Source: Ficedula albicollis
Lineage: Eukaryota; Chordata; Aves; Passeriformes; Muscicapidae
Length of the DNA: 64,000 nt
Assembly: GCF_000247815.1 (NCBI RefSeq)
Contig: NC_021675.1
Span: 66,173,040-66,237,039 of the forward strand
Direction of reading: 5' to 3'
This document shows positions 50,554-63,924 of this stretch, piece by piece (the first letter of the stretch is position 1; each line of letters begins with the position of its first letter). The notes below the pieces were generated by a model. It had not been told where the DNA came from. It saw only the letters and a list, made by a program, of their open reading frames with translations, and ran no database searches. The translations under genes and the position numbers were made by a program.

Positions 50554-52884
50554 GGCAGCCGCGCTAATGAAAGCTCCCCGTGCAGCCCAGAAGATGCAGC
50601 AGGGAATAATACAGCCCTTTAAATAGCATCCTAGCTGGCTTGGGGAGGCCATGGATGTTTTAACTCACTTATAATTTCCCTGTGGTCCAGCCCTCTCTCC
50701 CGTAGCAGCCTGCTCTGGCCACTGTGGCCAGGCAAAGACATGGGAAGCCTTGAAAATGGCATTGCCAACAACCCGTGACCGTTCTGGGAGCTCGTGCTCG
50801 TGTCCTTTCCCAAGCAATACCCGCCCTGGATGGGCTGCTCAGACCTTCATTATCTGGAGGTGTTGGCCATAGGAGGACACAGCCCTGAGATCAGCAGAGG
50901 AGACCTTGTTCTCCCCACGGCTGAACTCAAGGAGCTGATTGCTTCGGTGACACAAGGCCAGAAAATGCTCCCCTAGCATCTTCCATGTGGCATTTTTCCA
51001 GAGGTGCAGCCAGCTGAAGAGGCCCCTGAATGCTTTCCTCCTTAGGACCTGTTCAACCATCTGTACAGCAGGTCAGTGAAAGAAAACACTTGGCACCAAA
51101 GTGGGGGAAACAAAATAAGTGAGATTTAAAGAAATTGCACAGACCCCATTTGCAGCACGACCCATGAGCAGCTGTTTTGGCATGGCTGCAGGACAGAAGA
51201 CTGCCAAGCAACAGAAGGAAAATGTGTGGGGCTAAGAAGCATTGGGAGTAACTTCAAACAGCTTTGCTCAAGGACAATCTTGAATAGGAGACTGAGTCCT
51301 GAATGAGGAGGAGAAGAAGGATGAGGGCAACATTGAGAGATTTAGAACTTCCATATGGAAAGAATTATTTAAATTAATTCCCAGTCTCATGCCCCACAGG
51401 AAATTTAGAAGAAAATCTTGTGATTCAGTGGCAACAGCAGCCTAAATAAAAAATAAAGAGAAGAAAACTTCTTTGGGGAAAAGAATATCAAAAGGATCAT
51501 TTTTTTCTTCTGAAAGCTGAAATTCTTCCACAAAAGAGTCATTTTGCCACTCCCCAGAAAACCAGAAAAAAATACCAGCATTTTCCATTTTAATGGTTGC
51601 CTCATTGTCTTCGACTTCAATATTCCTTCTGCAAAGCCTCCCAGTCCTGCCCTGGCCTGCTGGTGCCCATCAGCTCTTCAGGACAGAAGGTTTCTCTTTT
51701 GTGCTCACAGCACAGTGTCAGTGTTTTAATCAGGTTCTATTACTGATGGCAATACTCTGGCACAGCCATAGCTTCATAGCTGTGTGATGCTGCACGTGTG
51801 TGTTACCAGGGCATGTCCAAGGTTCTGGGCTTTCTCTCTGCTTTAATTTCCCCTTGCCTTTCTCTGATACTGCCCCAAAATATGTCAACTTCTCATCCCA
51901 AAGGTTTGGTGTTATGGAAATAATTGGTGGCACTAAAATATTTTTTGTGAAGCAAATGGTGTCAAACAGCCTTAACCCAAGTGTCCCATATTTTACAGGG
52001 GCATTTTAGGGGCTGTCCCTAAGTTTTATCAGGTGTTTTACTTTGTTGTGCAAGTCTGTAAAGGATATTTTAAATCACCCATCTTGTCATGGGGTTATTT
52101 TGCAGGTCTGAATGATTTTGTTGCACAGATCTATCAGCAACATGCTCAAGTTTATTATATTAGAAAAAAGGTTTATGGAAGTGTCAGCAGAACCAGATCT
52201 TCTTTTATCTGGAAACATCTGGTTTGTCTATGAGCCTTTACCCTGAGAAAAGCAGTTCTTAGTATTTTTTACAAAGAGAAATTTGGCCTCTTCCTCACTT
52301 ATTATGTTTTGGGAACAGATAATTTGCGTTAAGCTAACCATGGTCAGGGTTCCTCAAACTTAAAGCACAGCTCTGTTTGCCACAAATTCATCTCCATGCA
52401 GCACTTCCAGCACAAGAAAAAGGCATCAAAACAGTTTTTCATGGGAGCTGGATTACTTTCACACCTCCAGCTGCAGCTGTGTCAGAAGGAACCATTCTGA
52501 AATGTCATGGCTCCTCTGTGACAATGAGCACAGGTGGCTTTCCACCCCCTTTCCAAACTACAATTGCAACAGCTCCAGCTTTTCAGGTTGTAAAACAGCC
52601 CTTTGGCACGTTTGTACTGAGGGTGCACCATGCCCTGTCACCAGCCCAGTGGGGACTGGGGTACACTGACAGCACCCTCCCATTGGGAATGGACCCAAAT
52701 CAGTGTCAGCACCAGGCATGGACCTACTGCTGTAGGATTTGCCCATGATTGCAAAGTTTTGCTCAAAAGAGAACAGATTTGGTGCCTGGTTTGATCTCCC
52801 CCAGCACCTGTTAAAAACATTCAGTGTTCACAGTGTTCAAACACAGAGTTCCTCTGCACACAAATTTTGATGAGGCCATGTCAT
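50554..52884. other. Gene-free segment
   Basis: No exon, RNA gene or clear transposon recognised; frames up to about 123 codons have no family resemblance. Confidence 0.5.
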
Positions 52885-53690
52885 AAATCCTCACATGGTT
52901 TGGGTTAGAAGGGGACCTTGAAGATCATCTCTATCCAATCTCCTGGCCACAAACAGGGACACCTTCCACTAGTCCAGGTTGTTCAGAGCCCCATCCAACC
53001 TGGCCTTGAGAACTTCCAGTGATGGGGCAGCCTCAGCTTCTGTGAGAAACCTGTGCCAGTGCATCACCACCCGCAGACTAAACAATTTCTTCCTCATATC
53101 TAATCCAATCTTAACCCGCCCTCTGTCAGTTTGAAGCCATTCTCCCTTGTCCTGTCACTCAGTGCCCTTCTCAAAAGTCCCTCTCCAGCTCTCTTGAAGC
53201 CTTGTTAGGAGCTGGAAGGTGCAGCCTTCTGTTCTCCAGGCAGGACACCCCCAGCTGTCCCAGCCTGTCCCACAGCAGAGATGCTCCAGCCCTCTGATCA
53301 CCTTTGTGGCCTCCTCTGGACTCACTCCAGCAGGTTCACATCCTTCAGGTGTTTGTGCCCAGAGGTGGATGCAGCCCTGCAGGTGGAGCTTCCTGAGAGC
53401 AGATAGAGGGGCAGAATCACCTCCCCTCACCTTCTGGTCACCTTCTTGTGACGCAGCCCAGGAGACAGTTGGCTTTTTGGGCTTCATGTACACACTGACA
53501 ATCTTCTCCAGGGGCTCTGTTGAGCTTCTCAACCAACAACGCCCCCGAGTCCTTCTCCCCAGAGCTGGTCTGAACCCATTCTCCAGTCATGCCTGGGATT
53601 GCCCCGGGGCTGGCACGCACGGAGGTGCCATCCAGGGACCTCAGTGACATTTGTGACCCCCCCAGCCAGGAGGAAGCAGCCTGAGAGTAC
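52885..53690 (-). mobile_element. CR1 LINE 3' fragment, minus strand (longest in the window)
   Basis: About 0.8 kb with CR1 complement in order: ATGGTTTGGGTTAGAAGGGG, GGGACACCTTCCACTAGTCC, CAACCTGGCCTTGAGAACTT, TTCTTCCTCATATCTAATCC, CCTTGTCCTGTCACTCAGTG, then GCAGCCTTCTGTTCTCCAGG and GCCTCCTCTGGACTCACTCC. The 5' part (near 53440-53690) corresponds to a longer 3' UTR than the other copies hold. Frames over it are not coding. Confidence 0.88.
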
Positions 53691-53879
53691 ATCCATGGCT
53701 CAGCTGCAGGAGCCTGCAGCCCAGAGAATTAAGCATTCAACAACCACTAAACTCAAAAATAGACAGTAGGCGCCAAAATCCTCAGCTGTGGCTCCTTGGA
53801 CTACACTGGATTTACGCTGATCTAAGCCAGCTGAGGATCCTCTCCGCCGGGCCAAGTCCTGCTGTCCTACCTCAAGCTG
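53691..53879. other. Unassigned gap
   Basis: Short stretch with no feature recognised. Confidence 0.4.
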
Positions 53880-54130
53880 ATGGCTAGTTGACGTGACTGA
53901 TGACTGAGATTTCCATTTAGCCTAACTGGAAGCATGAGCAGGGCCTGTGTAGTGCTACCATTGTTGACTCCAGCCTTTTGTCTCAGGCTGTAACCGATAG
54001 GGCTAATAACCGAAATCATACTGCATGCATTCATTCACCCTCTTCACAAACAGCATGTTATTGAGCTCCGTGGTGAAAAGGCATGCACAAACACAATGGG
54101 GCTGGGATTAAGCCCAGCTGCATTACCAAA
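53880..54130. promoter_or_regulatory. Candidate conserved noncoding element
   Basis: Repeat-free sequence with TGACGTGACTGATGACTGAG, GCTAATAACCGAAATCATAC, TGCATGCATTCATTCACC and GGGATTAAGCCCAGC (a bicoid-type homeodomain core). It looks like an enhancer-like element; no alignment was possible. Confidence 0.25.
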
Positions 54131-57100
54131 GTAAATACTTTTGCTGCTGACAGTTTGTCTGTGGGGATTTGGAGAAAAGTTTTGTGCATCTACTTAGGCA
54201 ACATATGGTTTTATTTTTCCTGTTAACAAAAACAGTAGTGGTCAAAAGTCAACACCCTCTGATGACTGTTCGGTGGCCAGTGTGGAATGGGCTTGGTGGT
54301 CTAAGTCCAGTTCCTTACATGTCCACAAAAAAAATCATCTTCTTCCTGCATTCCTCCCTCACTTGGTGCTGTGGTTTGCAGCGTCCGCAAGGAAGCCGGG
54401 GGGGTTTGAGGTTAATCTCATCTGTCCTCCTTTCTGATTGAAAGCAATGGGTGACGTGGTTTGGGTTAAGATACTCTGCTAGCTTCTCTCATTCCCCCTG
54501 TGATGAAAACCCCTCCACAATCTGTTTCCTTGAGGCCTGAGGAGAGTGGGAATTAATCCGCATTAGCTGGCGGCCGGGGCATGTCAGCCAGTCAGACTTC
54601 TAAAGCAAACACACAGCGATGAGGAGGAGCTGCATGCCAAGAGCACAACTGGTCTGAATTTAGCCCTTCATCTCCAAGCTGAATGCACACTGTTCTCCAA
54701 AGATCTCTGCAACACTCAATCAGCAGCTGGTCACCTTCACATCTGAAACCAAGAAGAAAACCCGCAAGGGCCTGGCTTTATATTTGGCGATGACTTCAGC
54801 AGGCTGGCAAAGGGCAGAAAGTTGGCTGAGCTGCCACAAGTGCCCATCTCACACAGCTCCAGTGAAGGCACTGGCAGATACTGGCACTCAGCATTTTGGG
54901 GAAGAAAAAAACACCCCCATCATCAAATCCTCCGTAGGGATTCCCCTAAAAGATTTTAAAGCTTTTAAGGTGCAAACAGGTCTTGTCTACACTGAGGTAA
55001 TGAGAATTACAGCAACTAGAGCACAACTGCTAACACTTAGCATCTGCAGGGTCAGAGGCAGCTCAGAGCTGGAAGAAGTGTTAACTAGATCCACCACATG
55101 AAGTAATTGTTTTTAAGGGAGTGTATCCAAGCTGGAGCAGAGCGATGCAGAACATGCACACTCAGACAGGTGTAATCCCAGGCACAGTGGGTGGCAAGCA
55201 AGGCTGAAAAATCACAATTAGGAAGCCAAGATGTGCTGCCTAATCCAGGCCTCCTCACCAAGATGAAGGTAGACTTTTGAGGACCAGATCCTGCATAATG
55301 CCCAGCTAGTCCTGTAATGTGTTTGCAATCCTCAGATACTCCTGACATCTCTGGAAGATGAAGGCCTGAAGTGTTCTGCAGAGGATGCTCAAAGCTGCCC
55401 ATGAGCAGCCAGAAGTGGGCAGACAGCCAGGGCTGCAGGAATTAAGCCAGGCAGAGAAAGTGCTGCAGCTCAGGTTGACAGGCAAACAGAGCTCAGAAAT
55501 GGAGCATCACAGTCCCACAGTCACACACATCCATCTACGGAGGAAAAAGGGAAAAGGCAGAAATTGTTTCTGTTCCTATGAAAGACAATCGCTGAAAACA
55601 AAAGCTTATCTTAACATTTTTCTGCAGAAGTTCAGAGGTTTTCATTCAAGAAGCGAAAACTGAAAAATGTTTGGTTTCTGGCAATCAAAAACTGGAAACA
55701 TTTTGGCCAGAAACCAAAACAATTTGGGGTTTCTGGTTTTTGGTTTTCGTTTGGGTTTTTGCCAAACTCCTTAGCTTACTTTTGCCAAAAAACTGCACAT
55801 TTTTCAAGCTTTTTCTTCCTCAATGAAAACCTTAAAATTGTTGTTGAAATTGGACATTTCCCACAGATTCTTGTTTTGATTTTTTTTTAAAAGGCATTTT
55901 CAGCAAAAAGAATGTTTTGAATGAACAATTTCACCCAAGAGCTCTGTAAGCAGATCCATTGGAGGGACTATGATACCCTCACTTTTATCTCCTCTTCCCT
56001 CCTCTCTTTTCTCACCCAGGGGACTCAGGGTGGTCCTGGTCTGGTTTTGGCCAAGCTTTAGAGCTGTGGAGCTGCCTTGGGGGACAGACAGACAACTCTG
56101 AGCTGGGAATGGCTTGAGCATTTTCTGTGAGATACCAACTCTCAGGAAATAAGAAATGCAACAAAGGAAAATAAATATCTGGAGTCTGGATTCAGCAGTG
56201 TTTGCACTGGGAACACGTTTGGGCGTGTGGTTCTGGGAGAAGAAGGTGCTGGTACATGCCCCTCAAAATGCCTAATTATTCACAGGTTTGTCAAACCTGC
56301 TGGCCCTGGATCTGCCAAAAAGAACTGGTACAATCTGTGTTCAAAGTTAGGCACAAAAAATGTGGATGTGAAAGATGGGCAAGAAAAAATAGATATTATG
56401 AACTCCTGGCATAAATATAGTGCTAGGGACTAAACAAAACATGAAAAACATAAAATATGTCTGCTCTGAGCACTGAACTTGGAGGTGGAACTGAAGAGCA
56501 AACCCAGCTCAGAATGAAGGTGTTGGCACCCTGTCTCCAAGGATAACTTTGATCTGCCCAAACACTGATACCAGAAACTGCACAGAAGAGGAGGAAATCT
56601 GGACTGGAGTCAGGGTGCCAGAGTTTAATACTGCACCTTTGAAAAGCAAACTACAATAAAAATTTGGACTGGGTTTTGAATTTCAGTCATCCAACCAAAG
56701 AGATCTTGGAGGCTTTGTATTTAAGAAGAGCCATCTTATGGCTGTGTTCCTTCCTTAAAGTACCCTATTTTTCTTGCTTTCAGGGCCTGTTTGGATGTTT
56801 CCTGTGGTTGTTATTTGATGCCCTGCCAGAGCAGGCAGAGGAAGAGCAGGTAGAGGAAGGACAGCACAGGGAAGGCAACCACACATCAGTGACAAGTGGA
56901 GGAGTGTGCCAGGAAGAGGAGAGGTGAAAAGCCTCAAATTTAGGCAAAAATGGAATTGCCACACAGCAAAAATGCCAACTTGGAGGACTTTGAGCAGGAT
57001 GTTTGGAGCGATCAGCCAAGACAAGAACTGCTGACAGAAGGAGATGGATTTGGGTGGGTTGGAGAAGGGAAGGAGTAAAGAATGTGGGGGTGAGGAGGAG

Positions 57101-57266
57101 AGAGGTCAGCAGCTGGTTATGAGGATGAAGGTAATGTCAGGATTTGGGGATGGGTCAGGGATTAGCAGGAGGGTCTGAGGAGCTGGTAAATTCTCATAGT
57201 CCAGGCAAGAAAAGAGTAATGAGGGATTATGAGGTGACTGGGTGGTCAATGAAGAAGAGGAGCAGA
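54131..57266. other. Gene-free segment
   Basis: No exon recognised. It includes an inverted repeat described below and T/A-rich sequence around 55650-55920. Confidence 0.5.
55670..55718. repeat. Inverted repeat with degenerate GTTTCTGG copies
   Basis: TTTGGTTTCTGGC at 55670-55682 and GCCAGAAACCAAA at 55706-55718 are exact 13-bp arms with a 23-nt loop. More GTTTCTGG/AAACC motifs follow to about 55760. It may be the remains of an old DNA transposon; I cannot assign a family. Confidence 0.6.
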
Positions 57267-57364
57267 TGAGGGGTTTTCTTTACTTTTTCCACATTTTGAT
57301 CATAATGGCACTTTATGAGGGGTTTTCTTTACTTTTTCCACATTTTGAACATAATGGCGCTTTA
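57267..57364. repeat. Tandem duplication, 49-bp period
   Basis: TGAGGGGTTTTCTTTAC at 57267 and 57316, with a few mismatches (TTGATC versus TTGAAC, GGCACT versus GGCGCT). Confidence 0.93.
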
Positions 57365-60300
57365 CACTCCTTTAACTCTGATTTTCAGCAAAGTTTATTT
57401 AAGCTTTGACACAGTGCAATGCTGTCAGCTGAGCTGTGGTTAACAATGCTGTCTCCTAAGCCCAAGGCAAGGAGGGCAAGGGGAGTAAATTAGTTTAAAT
57501 CTCTGCAAAGTTTTCCCAGTTGCAAGAGGGGGAAAGCAGAGGCACAGTAAATTACTGCGATTCAGCTCACTGTTAATTCAGTCAAAATTCTCCAAACACA
57601 GAAGAGACACTCTGTCGTTGATACAAACCTAGAAACAAGCTAAAATAACAGCCCAGGCTGGTTTCAGACGCACTCACACAGTTAGCTTGGGTGGTGAGCT
57701 GGAGCTGCTCGTGGTGAAAGCTTCACAAATGGAGAGGTGGTTGAAATGCCAGACAGCCATGGGACAGAAGGAAATGTTTATATTGATTTATCCTGACACT
57801 TTGAACTGTAATGTCCTTGTAATAAAGAGTGGGTGTTACTTGGGCTGTCCTGACACCAGATATGAAGCCAAGAAGGGGAAACTGAGGCAGGGCAAAGCCT
57901 TGCTGCACAAGCTCCTTTTGTGGCCCTTTATCGGGGCTGTTTTGTGTAGTCACACAGTTAAGAGGATCTAGGAAGCTGCGACTGCTTTGCTTTCCAAAGC
58001 CTTTGCTCAGGAAAAGACTAATTAAGTGGCTGTGTTATTACAGCAGGTCCTGGAGCCTCGGAACACAAGCAGCGGCGATCAGGCAGGCGTCAGCTCCTGG
58101 GCGGGATTTCCACTGCCCAGCTGTGTAATTATCGCTGCAGCTCCGCCAAAATCCTCCCACAAAGAGAACCAGCTGCGGGCTGCGGGCTGGGACGCAGCAC
58201 ACGGCCAGAGCAGACAGAAGGAATCATCTCCTCTCTGTGTTTTTCCAAAAGAAAGACCGGTGAAGGCAAGCATGCACATTCCTGCAGAGGAGCAGATAGC
58301 AGTGATGGGTTTTAGGGAGCTCCTGGAATAAGAATCGGGGTGCAGCACAGCTTGCTGAAGTTTTTTGGGGGATCTGAGTACTCACTGCCTTCCTCACTTA
58401 GGGACATGGAGGTGGCAGGTGAGACCTGCCAAGGAGGGAGGATTCTGTTGCTTTGCTTTGAAATACAGACCCAGTGCTGCAGCAGCAGCATCCCTGCAGA
58501 GAGGGGCTGAGAGCTGCCTTTAATAACCCCAGCAAAGCACTGAAGTGCACTTTGAGCAGGGAGAAGCTTTGGGCTAGTTTCTAGAAAGGATCAGATTTCT
58601 GTTGTCTGTGGCCTTGACGAACCTCCTGCCTCAGTGTCCCCACCTCTAAGGTGAAGGTGTCTGTGTGAGGTACCCACGGGTCTCAGCCACATCACCCCAG
58701 TTTCAAACAAACTGGGCACAGCCCTGACCACCACCCAGGAGCTTTCTTCTGTCTGCTGGTGCCACCTTCAAGAGACATCTTCCTTTGGTCGCAAGGCTTT
58801 GTCAAAAGTCAATGCTCTCCAGTGTATTAGCACAAAGACATTCATTTCCATTTTTGTGTGGTAGCTAGCTCCTTTCCCAATTTCGTATAATCACCGAAAG
58901 CTTTCTCTTCACTCTCATCTGAATTTATTTGGAGCAATTCTCTCCCTTCCTACAAGGAGCCTGACAGGACCTTTTCAGTAGGTCCCTCACAAACACTGCT
59001 TGCTTGGTGGAGCCTGCCAGCAAGGACAGATCTGACCTGATCTGCTGCATGAAGAACCCATCTCATCATGAAGGTCCCAGCCTCCCAGGACATCCTCAGT
59101 GTCTGTGCAAAGCTGCCAACCATTACCAAATCCCTTCTCAGAGGGCTCTTCAACCCACAATTCCATTTGCACTTAAATTGCCTGACACACAACCTGGATG
59201 AGTAACAAAGAGTGTGACCTTCCAGCAATCAAGCATTGCTAATGTCTCAACTATTTCAAGTGTTTAATAACCAGATTTAATGCAGTGAGAACAATTTGAT
59301 TGAATGCAATATCTGTAGCAGCTAATTAACCACAGTAGCCCAGAGAGGTCTTGGACTTCATACAACCTTTCAATATAATTACAAATTTTTAACAGCAAAA
59401 TGAATTTAAATCCAGTCTGACACAGCAATCCATCTTCATCTCCAGATAAAAGGTAGCACATGCGGTATTAACATTTAAACAAGAGCCATGGGCAGTGGAG
59501 AGAGACAAGGAGCATTAGCAGATGTGCTGAATTAATTACTAACAGCACCACAGGAGGGGGAGGTGGGGGATGAGTACTTTGCATTTTACAGGTCAGATTT
59601 ACAGTCACTCATTCTACTGGCTTTGCCTGCAAAAATTAAACTTCATCTCAAATTCAAGGCCGTTTAGATCTACCTGTGTCTCCTCCACAGCTCCAGTTGT
59701 GCGGTTCCTGACTCCTCTTCCATGTACTGCAGAGCTCACAGCAGCAAGCACAGATCATCACATCCCTGATTTTATTAGAGCTGTTGCCCAGAAAAGTGGC
59801 TCTGAACACAACCCCCATTCCTCTGTGCCTGGGTAAGCAAAAAAAAGTCCAAATTGTCTACTTGTTCCTGTCTTGCAGGGGAATACTCAAGGGAACCATT
59901 TACTCACCTGTGACCCATGCCTGGAGCTTCTCCTGAAGATTTCCTCCTATCCCCTCTCCCTGGACGTGTTCTTTGTCTTCCAGAGACATGAGGATTTGGG
60001 TACAGACCTTGCAGGGTCAAAGTTTGAATTCAGTTTTTCAATTCATGGTGGCAATTAAACTGGGTTTTAGGACAGTAGGTGGGATTCATGATCCCCTAAT
60101 GGAGCATCCCGTGTGGTCTGGGGCATTTGGGGTGTGTGTTCCTCTCCATTGGATGTAGAATATTTCAGGACAGGAGAGGGTTTGATCCATTCCACAAGCA
60201 GAGCATCCTGGAGATCAAAACTGTTGCTGGCATTAATGGACATAACAGGCATAACTTCCTTGCAAAGCCCTGACATTCAGCAGTGTCCGACCTGAAAACT

Positions 60301-60966
60301 CAACAACCATGAGACACCTTCCCAGCCACCCCTCAGGCAATACAAACAAGAGTAGAAGAATACAACATTTGGAGTTTTAGTTTGCTGTCTTGGTTTGAGA
60401 CTTCTGCATTCAGAGAGCCTCTCCTAAAATTCAGGAAGGCAGGAACCAGATTTTAAGTGGAAGATCTCTTCTTCAAAAAGCAGCCACCTGCCCTCAGCTG
60501 CTTGGATGAGGCATTTTTGGCTTTTCTGGAGCCTGTACTACTGTAAAGCCAGCACAGTCGATTTTTGTGAAAGTGCTTCCAGTTTACACTGGTGTAAATA
60601 ATTTCAACTTTAGACTCCCAGTAAAGCAGACATAAAACCCGATGAGAATAAAACACAGACATCCTACAATCATGGCAGTGAGCAGCATTGGTGAATATTA
60701 GTAGTTCTGGATAAATAGTAGGACATGAAGGAACTATTTGTTTGTACCGTTGGGAACCTTTTAGATTCCTACTTAGCTTGTATCTGTCAGAGACATTTTT
60801 CCCCCAAGAGCTCATGAAGCATTACCATAAAATGTGGAGTTTTAATTGATGAGTTCTAAACCAGGATGACACTGCCAAATGTGATAGCATCGGCTGGTGG
60901 CGTCATTTGTCATTGTTACAGGCAAATAAACCAGCAAGTTAATCAAGGGGGATGAAAAATGAGGTG
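57365..60966. other. Gene-free segment
   Basis: No exon, RNA gene or clear transposon recognised in about 3.6 kb. The 58.03-58.25 kb part is CpG-tinged (CAGCGGCGATC, TAATTATCGCTGC) but short. Confidence 0.5.
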
Positions 60967-61505
60967 GTTTCAATTTTTGGAGTCCTGCATCCAAGTCCTT
61001 CTCCTTTCTTCTCATCAGTCTAGACCAAAATGCCAACAACACCAGCTGCCCAGTAGGCACTCATTCAAAAATCCGGTGTAGACAACACATTCTCAGTTGT
61101 TAAAATCAAGGACAAACAGAAGGAGATATTACTAAGCAGGAGACAAAGAGGGGGGAAAAGAGTTCTCTGGAGAGTGCAGCTGAAGGAGATGAGCAGAAGA
61201 GATATTACTAAGCAGGAGACAAAGAGGGGGAAAAAGAGTTCTCTGGAGAGTGCAGCTGAAGCAGATGAGCAGAGTTTCAATTTTTGGAGTCCTGCATCCA
61301 AGTCCTTCTCCTTTCTTCTCATCAGTCTAGACCAAAATGCCAACAACACCAGCTGCCCAGTAGGCACTCATTCAAAAATCCGGTGTAGACAACACATTCT
61401 CAGTTGTTAAAATCAAGGACAAACAGAAGGAGATATTACTAAGCAGGAGACAAAGAGGGGGGAAAAGAGTTCTCTGGAGAGTGCAGCTGAAGGAGATGAG
61501 CAGAA
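60967..61505. repeat. Nested duplication (A-B, extra B', A-B), 307-bp period
   Basis: Copy 1 (60967-61198) starts GTTTCAATTTTTGGAGTCC and recurs at 61274-61505. Between them (61199-61273) is an extra copy of the 3' 75 bases of the unit, with two small changes (GGGGGAAAAAG, GAAGCAG). A repeated minus-strand peptide in the two frames is only a translation of the repeat. Confidence 0.93.
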
Positions 61506-63924
61506 AGGCAGCCACTGCTGCTCAGTCCAAGGTCCCTCAGTGTCAAACTGGCTGAGGGCTCTCTGGAAGGACAGAGTGGTGAAACATTTCTTTCAATGTC
61601 TCTGCCCTCCTTCTCTACCCAACTGCCCTTACTCCAGCCACAAAAGCCCAAAAATCTATAATAGCTCTTATTCCTTCCCCATTTTTCCTTTTCTTAATTT
61701 TCCCTCTCTTTAACATGAAAATCACAATTTATTTTCACTATCCTTTGACATGAAGTTTGTTTATGCAGGATCAGAACAGATACCAGGCGAGGATCAGATA
61801 CTTGTCCACAGCCAGCTGTGACTTTTTTAAACCCCATGTTCCTAATATCCCACCTTCAGAGGTGTGCAGGTCTGTCTGGGGGTTCAGATGGAGCCAGGTG
61901 AACTGCTCAGCTTTGCCCTTTGAGATGCTGGAAGAAAAAAGCTGTTTTCTTCAATATATGTGGAATATCTTCCTCCATAGATGTGGAATAGATAGAGAGA
62001 ACATTTATATTCTCTTTGCTCAGAGATTCCACAATTTTAGGACTTTAAAGCTTTCCACAGGAAAATAAGTGAAGACTTCATCTGTGGAAAAAAAAAATTC
62101 AAACAAAAACAGTCATCTCTTCCAGGACTTGATCTTATGTTCTCTGAATTTGACCTCCTCTCCACTAATGTGTATGAAAATACCCTTGACAATGAAACAT
62201 TTCTTCATAGGCAATTATCTTAATTTTTATTACACAGGAATTCCTTTTCCTGTCAGACGGGGTTTGGGTGAGCTGAGCACTGCACATGGCATCTCCAGTT
62301 CCTCCCAACAGATATCACAGTGGATGATCTCACGGAATGTGCATTTCCTCTCTGCAAAATTTCAAAATGGGACCACCTCCCTACAGATTTCCTATAGCCT
62401 AGAAGGAGGTTGCACCTGATTTGTCCCTCCATCTCAGTGGGAGCAGTGGCTGGACTTGCTGCAAGATTTTAGGAGACAAAGGTTGAACCAGAATAGAAAA
62501 ATGCTGTTCTCTCTTGCAATAAACAAATGGAAAGCAAATATATGCTGGAAAGAAGAAATAAACTTCAAGAAAGAAGCAGCCTGAAGGAAATTTGGTGTCA
62601 GAACTGATAGAGCAGCAAGATTTTGCAGTTGGGAGGAATGACCAAGATGTTTTCTGTTTGCCTGAAATGCAGCGAGCAGCAGTGGCTTAGTGCATACAGT
62701 AGCAATTGGCCTCAGAGATCAAATCACCCTGCAAGGCTCAAGGTCACCTCCTTTACCACTGAATATCTCGAGCTGGTGTCTGTTAAGGGTTGTCTTTGTA
62801 TCCCTGGGTCTGGCATTGCAGAGCACTGGTCACGGTCTCAGACCCCAAGTGCTCTGTGCCAATGGCTCAGCACATGAGCGCGTTCCCGTTCTGAAAAAGG
62901 AAACCAAACCAAAACCATGCGTCATCTTGCCAAAGCTCACAACTCCACCCTGAATCTCATGACCTTTGGAACCTCGGATCCTAGCAGCAAGTCTTTTTCC
63001 TCTACCTGGAAGGAATTCCTCGGTGGAGAGCACTGTGTCCCACATGCCCATGCAAAAAGGGAAATTGTGCATGTTTTCATACCAAGGAGCTCTCAGCCCC
63101 ACTGAAGAGAGCCATTGTGGAGTGACTGCATTATAAAAGCTGCTAAGACCTCTTCCAGACCATAAAATATGCAGGAAAACAGAGTGCCAAATACCAGTCC
63201 TCTCCATGGCCCAAGACAAAGAGCTGCCCTGCAAAGCATTAATCCCTGCAGCTGCCTTGAACTATTCATGTCTCTTGGCTTTACGTAAGGAGCCATTCCA
63301 TTCTAGCTACCAGTCTCTCCAAAACAGAGATTTGCAGAGCCTTTAACACAATTAAAGGTCATTCTGTGAACAGAAAACCCAAAGATTTGAATGGGAGGCT
63401 GTGACTTAGCAGAGAAGGCCAGACTATTTATCTTCAGTGGGGAGTAAGTTTACCCAAAAATGCAGTTATGATTGTTTCTCCCTTACACACATCAACATCC
63501 CTTTCTTTCATGGCTAGTACATTCATTTGGGCTATGAGGTGATTTCCTCCTCTTCCTGGGGCAGTCTGAAAATCTCCCATCTCCCTGCCTCAAACCACGA
63601 GACCACAGCTTCACAATCAGGCATTTCCAAGCCCCATGGGTTGGATTATTGAGGTCAGCATTGCAGGGGCAGTGTGCTGTCCCCTGAACCAGCCACACAG
63701 CACCTCCTGCTGCTGGGGATGGCAGCACCCAGCCTCAGCTGCCCCAGGGGAAGGTGAGCTGTAGGAGACACAAAAGCAGCTGCAGAAACGTGGGAAGCAT
63801 CATGGTTTGCTGAGCTCTGTGCAAAATACACTCCCAGTCTAGGTACAGGCTGCAATGTGCCATCTGAGTCACCCTGTTAAAGGGATTTTTCATTGTCTCT
63901 TACTGACTCTATTAAACTTTTATA
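61506..63924. other. Gene-free segment
   Basis: No exon, RNA gene or clear transposon recognised; the longest frame (134 codons, minus strand) has no family resemblance. Confidence 0.5.

Noticed and set aside
50117..50567. 190-codon + frame with repeated peptide; possible tandem-repeat protein or CRISPR-like array
   Set aside because: Units are large direct duplications without spacer/repeat alternation; peptide repetition simply follows the DNA duplication.
60385..60470. TGTCTTGGTTTGA start of a possible second LTR
   Set aside because: Only a short resemblance to avian LTR starts; no matching end or poly(A) signal in a plausible place.
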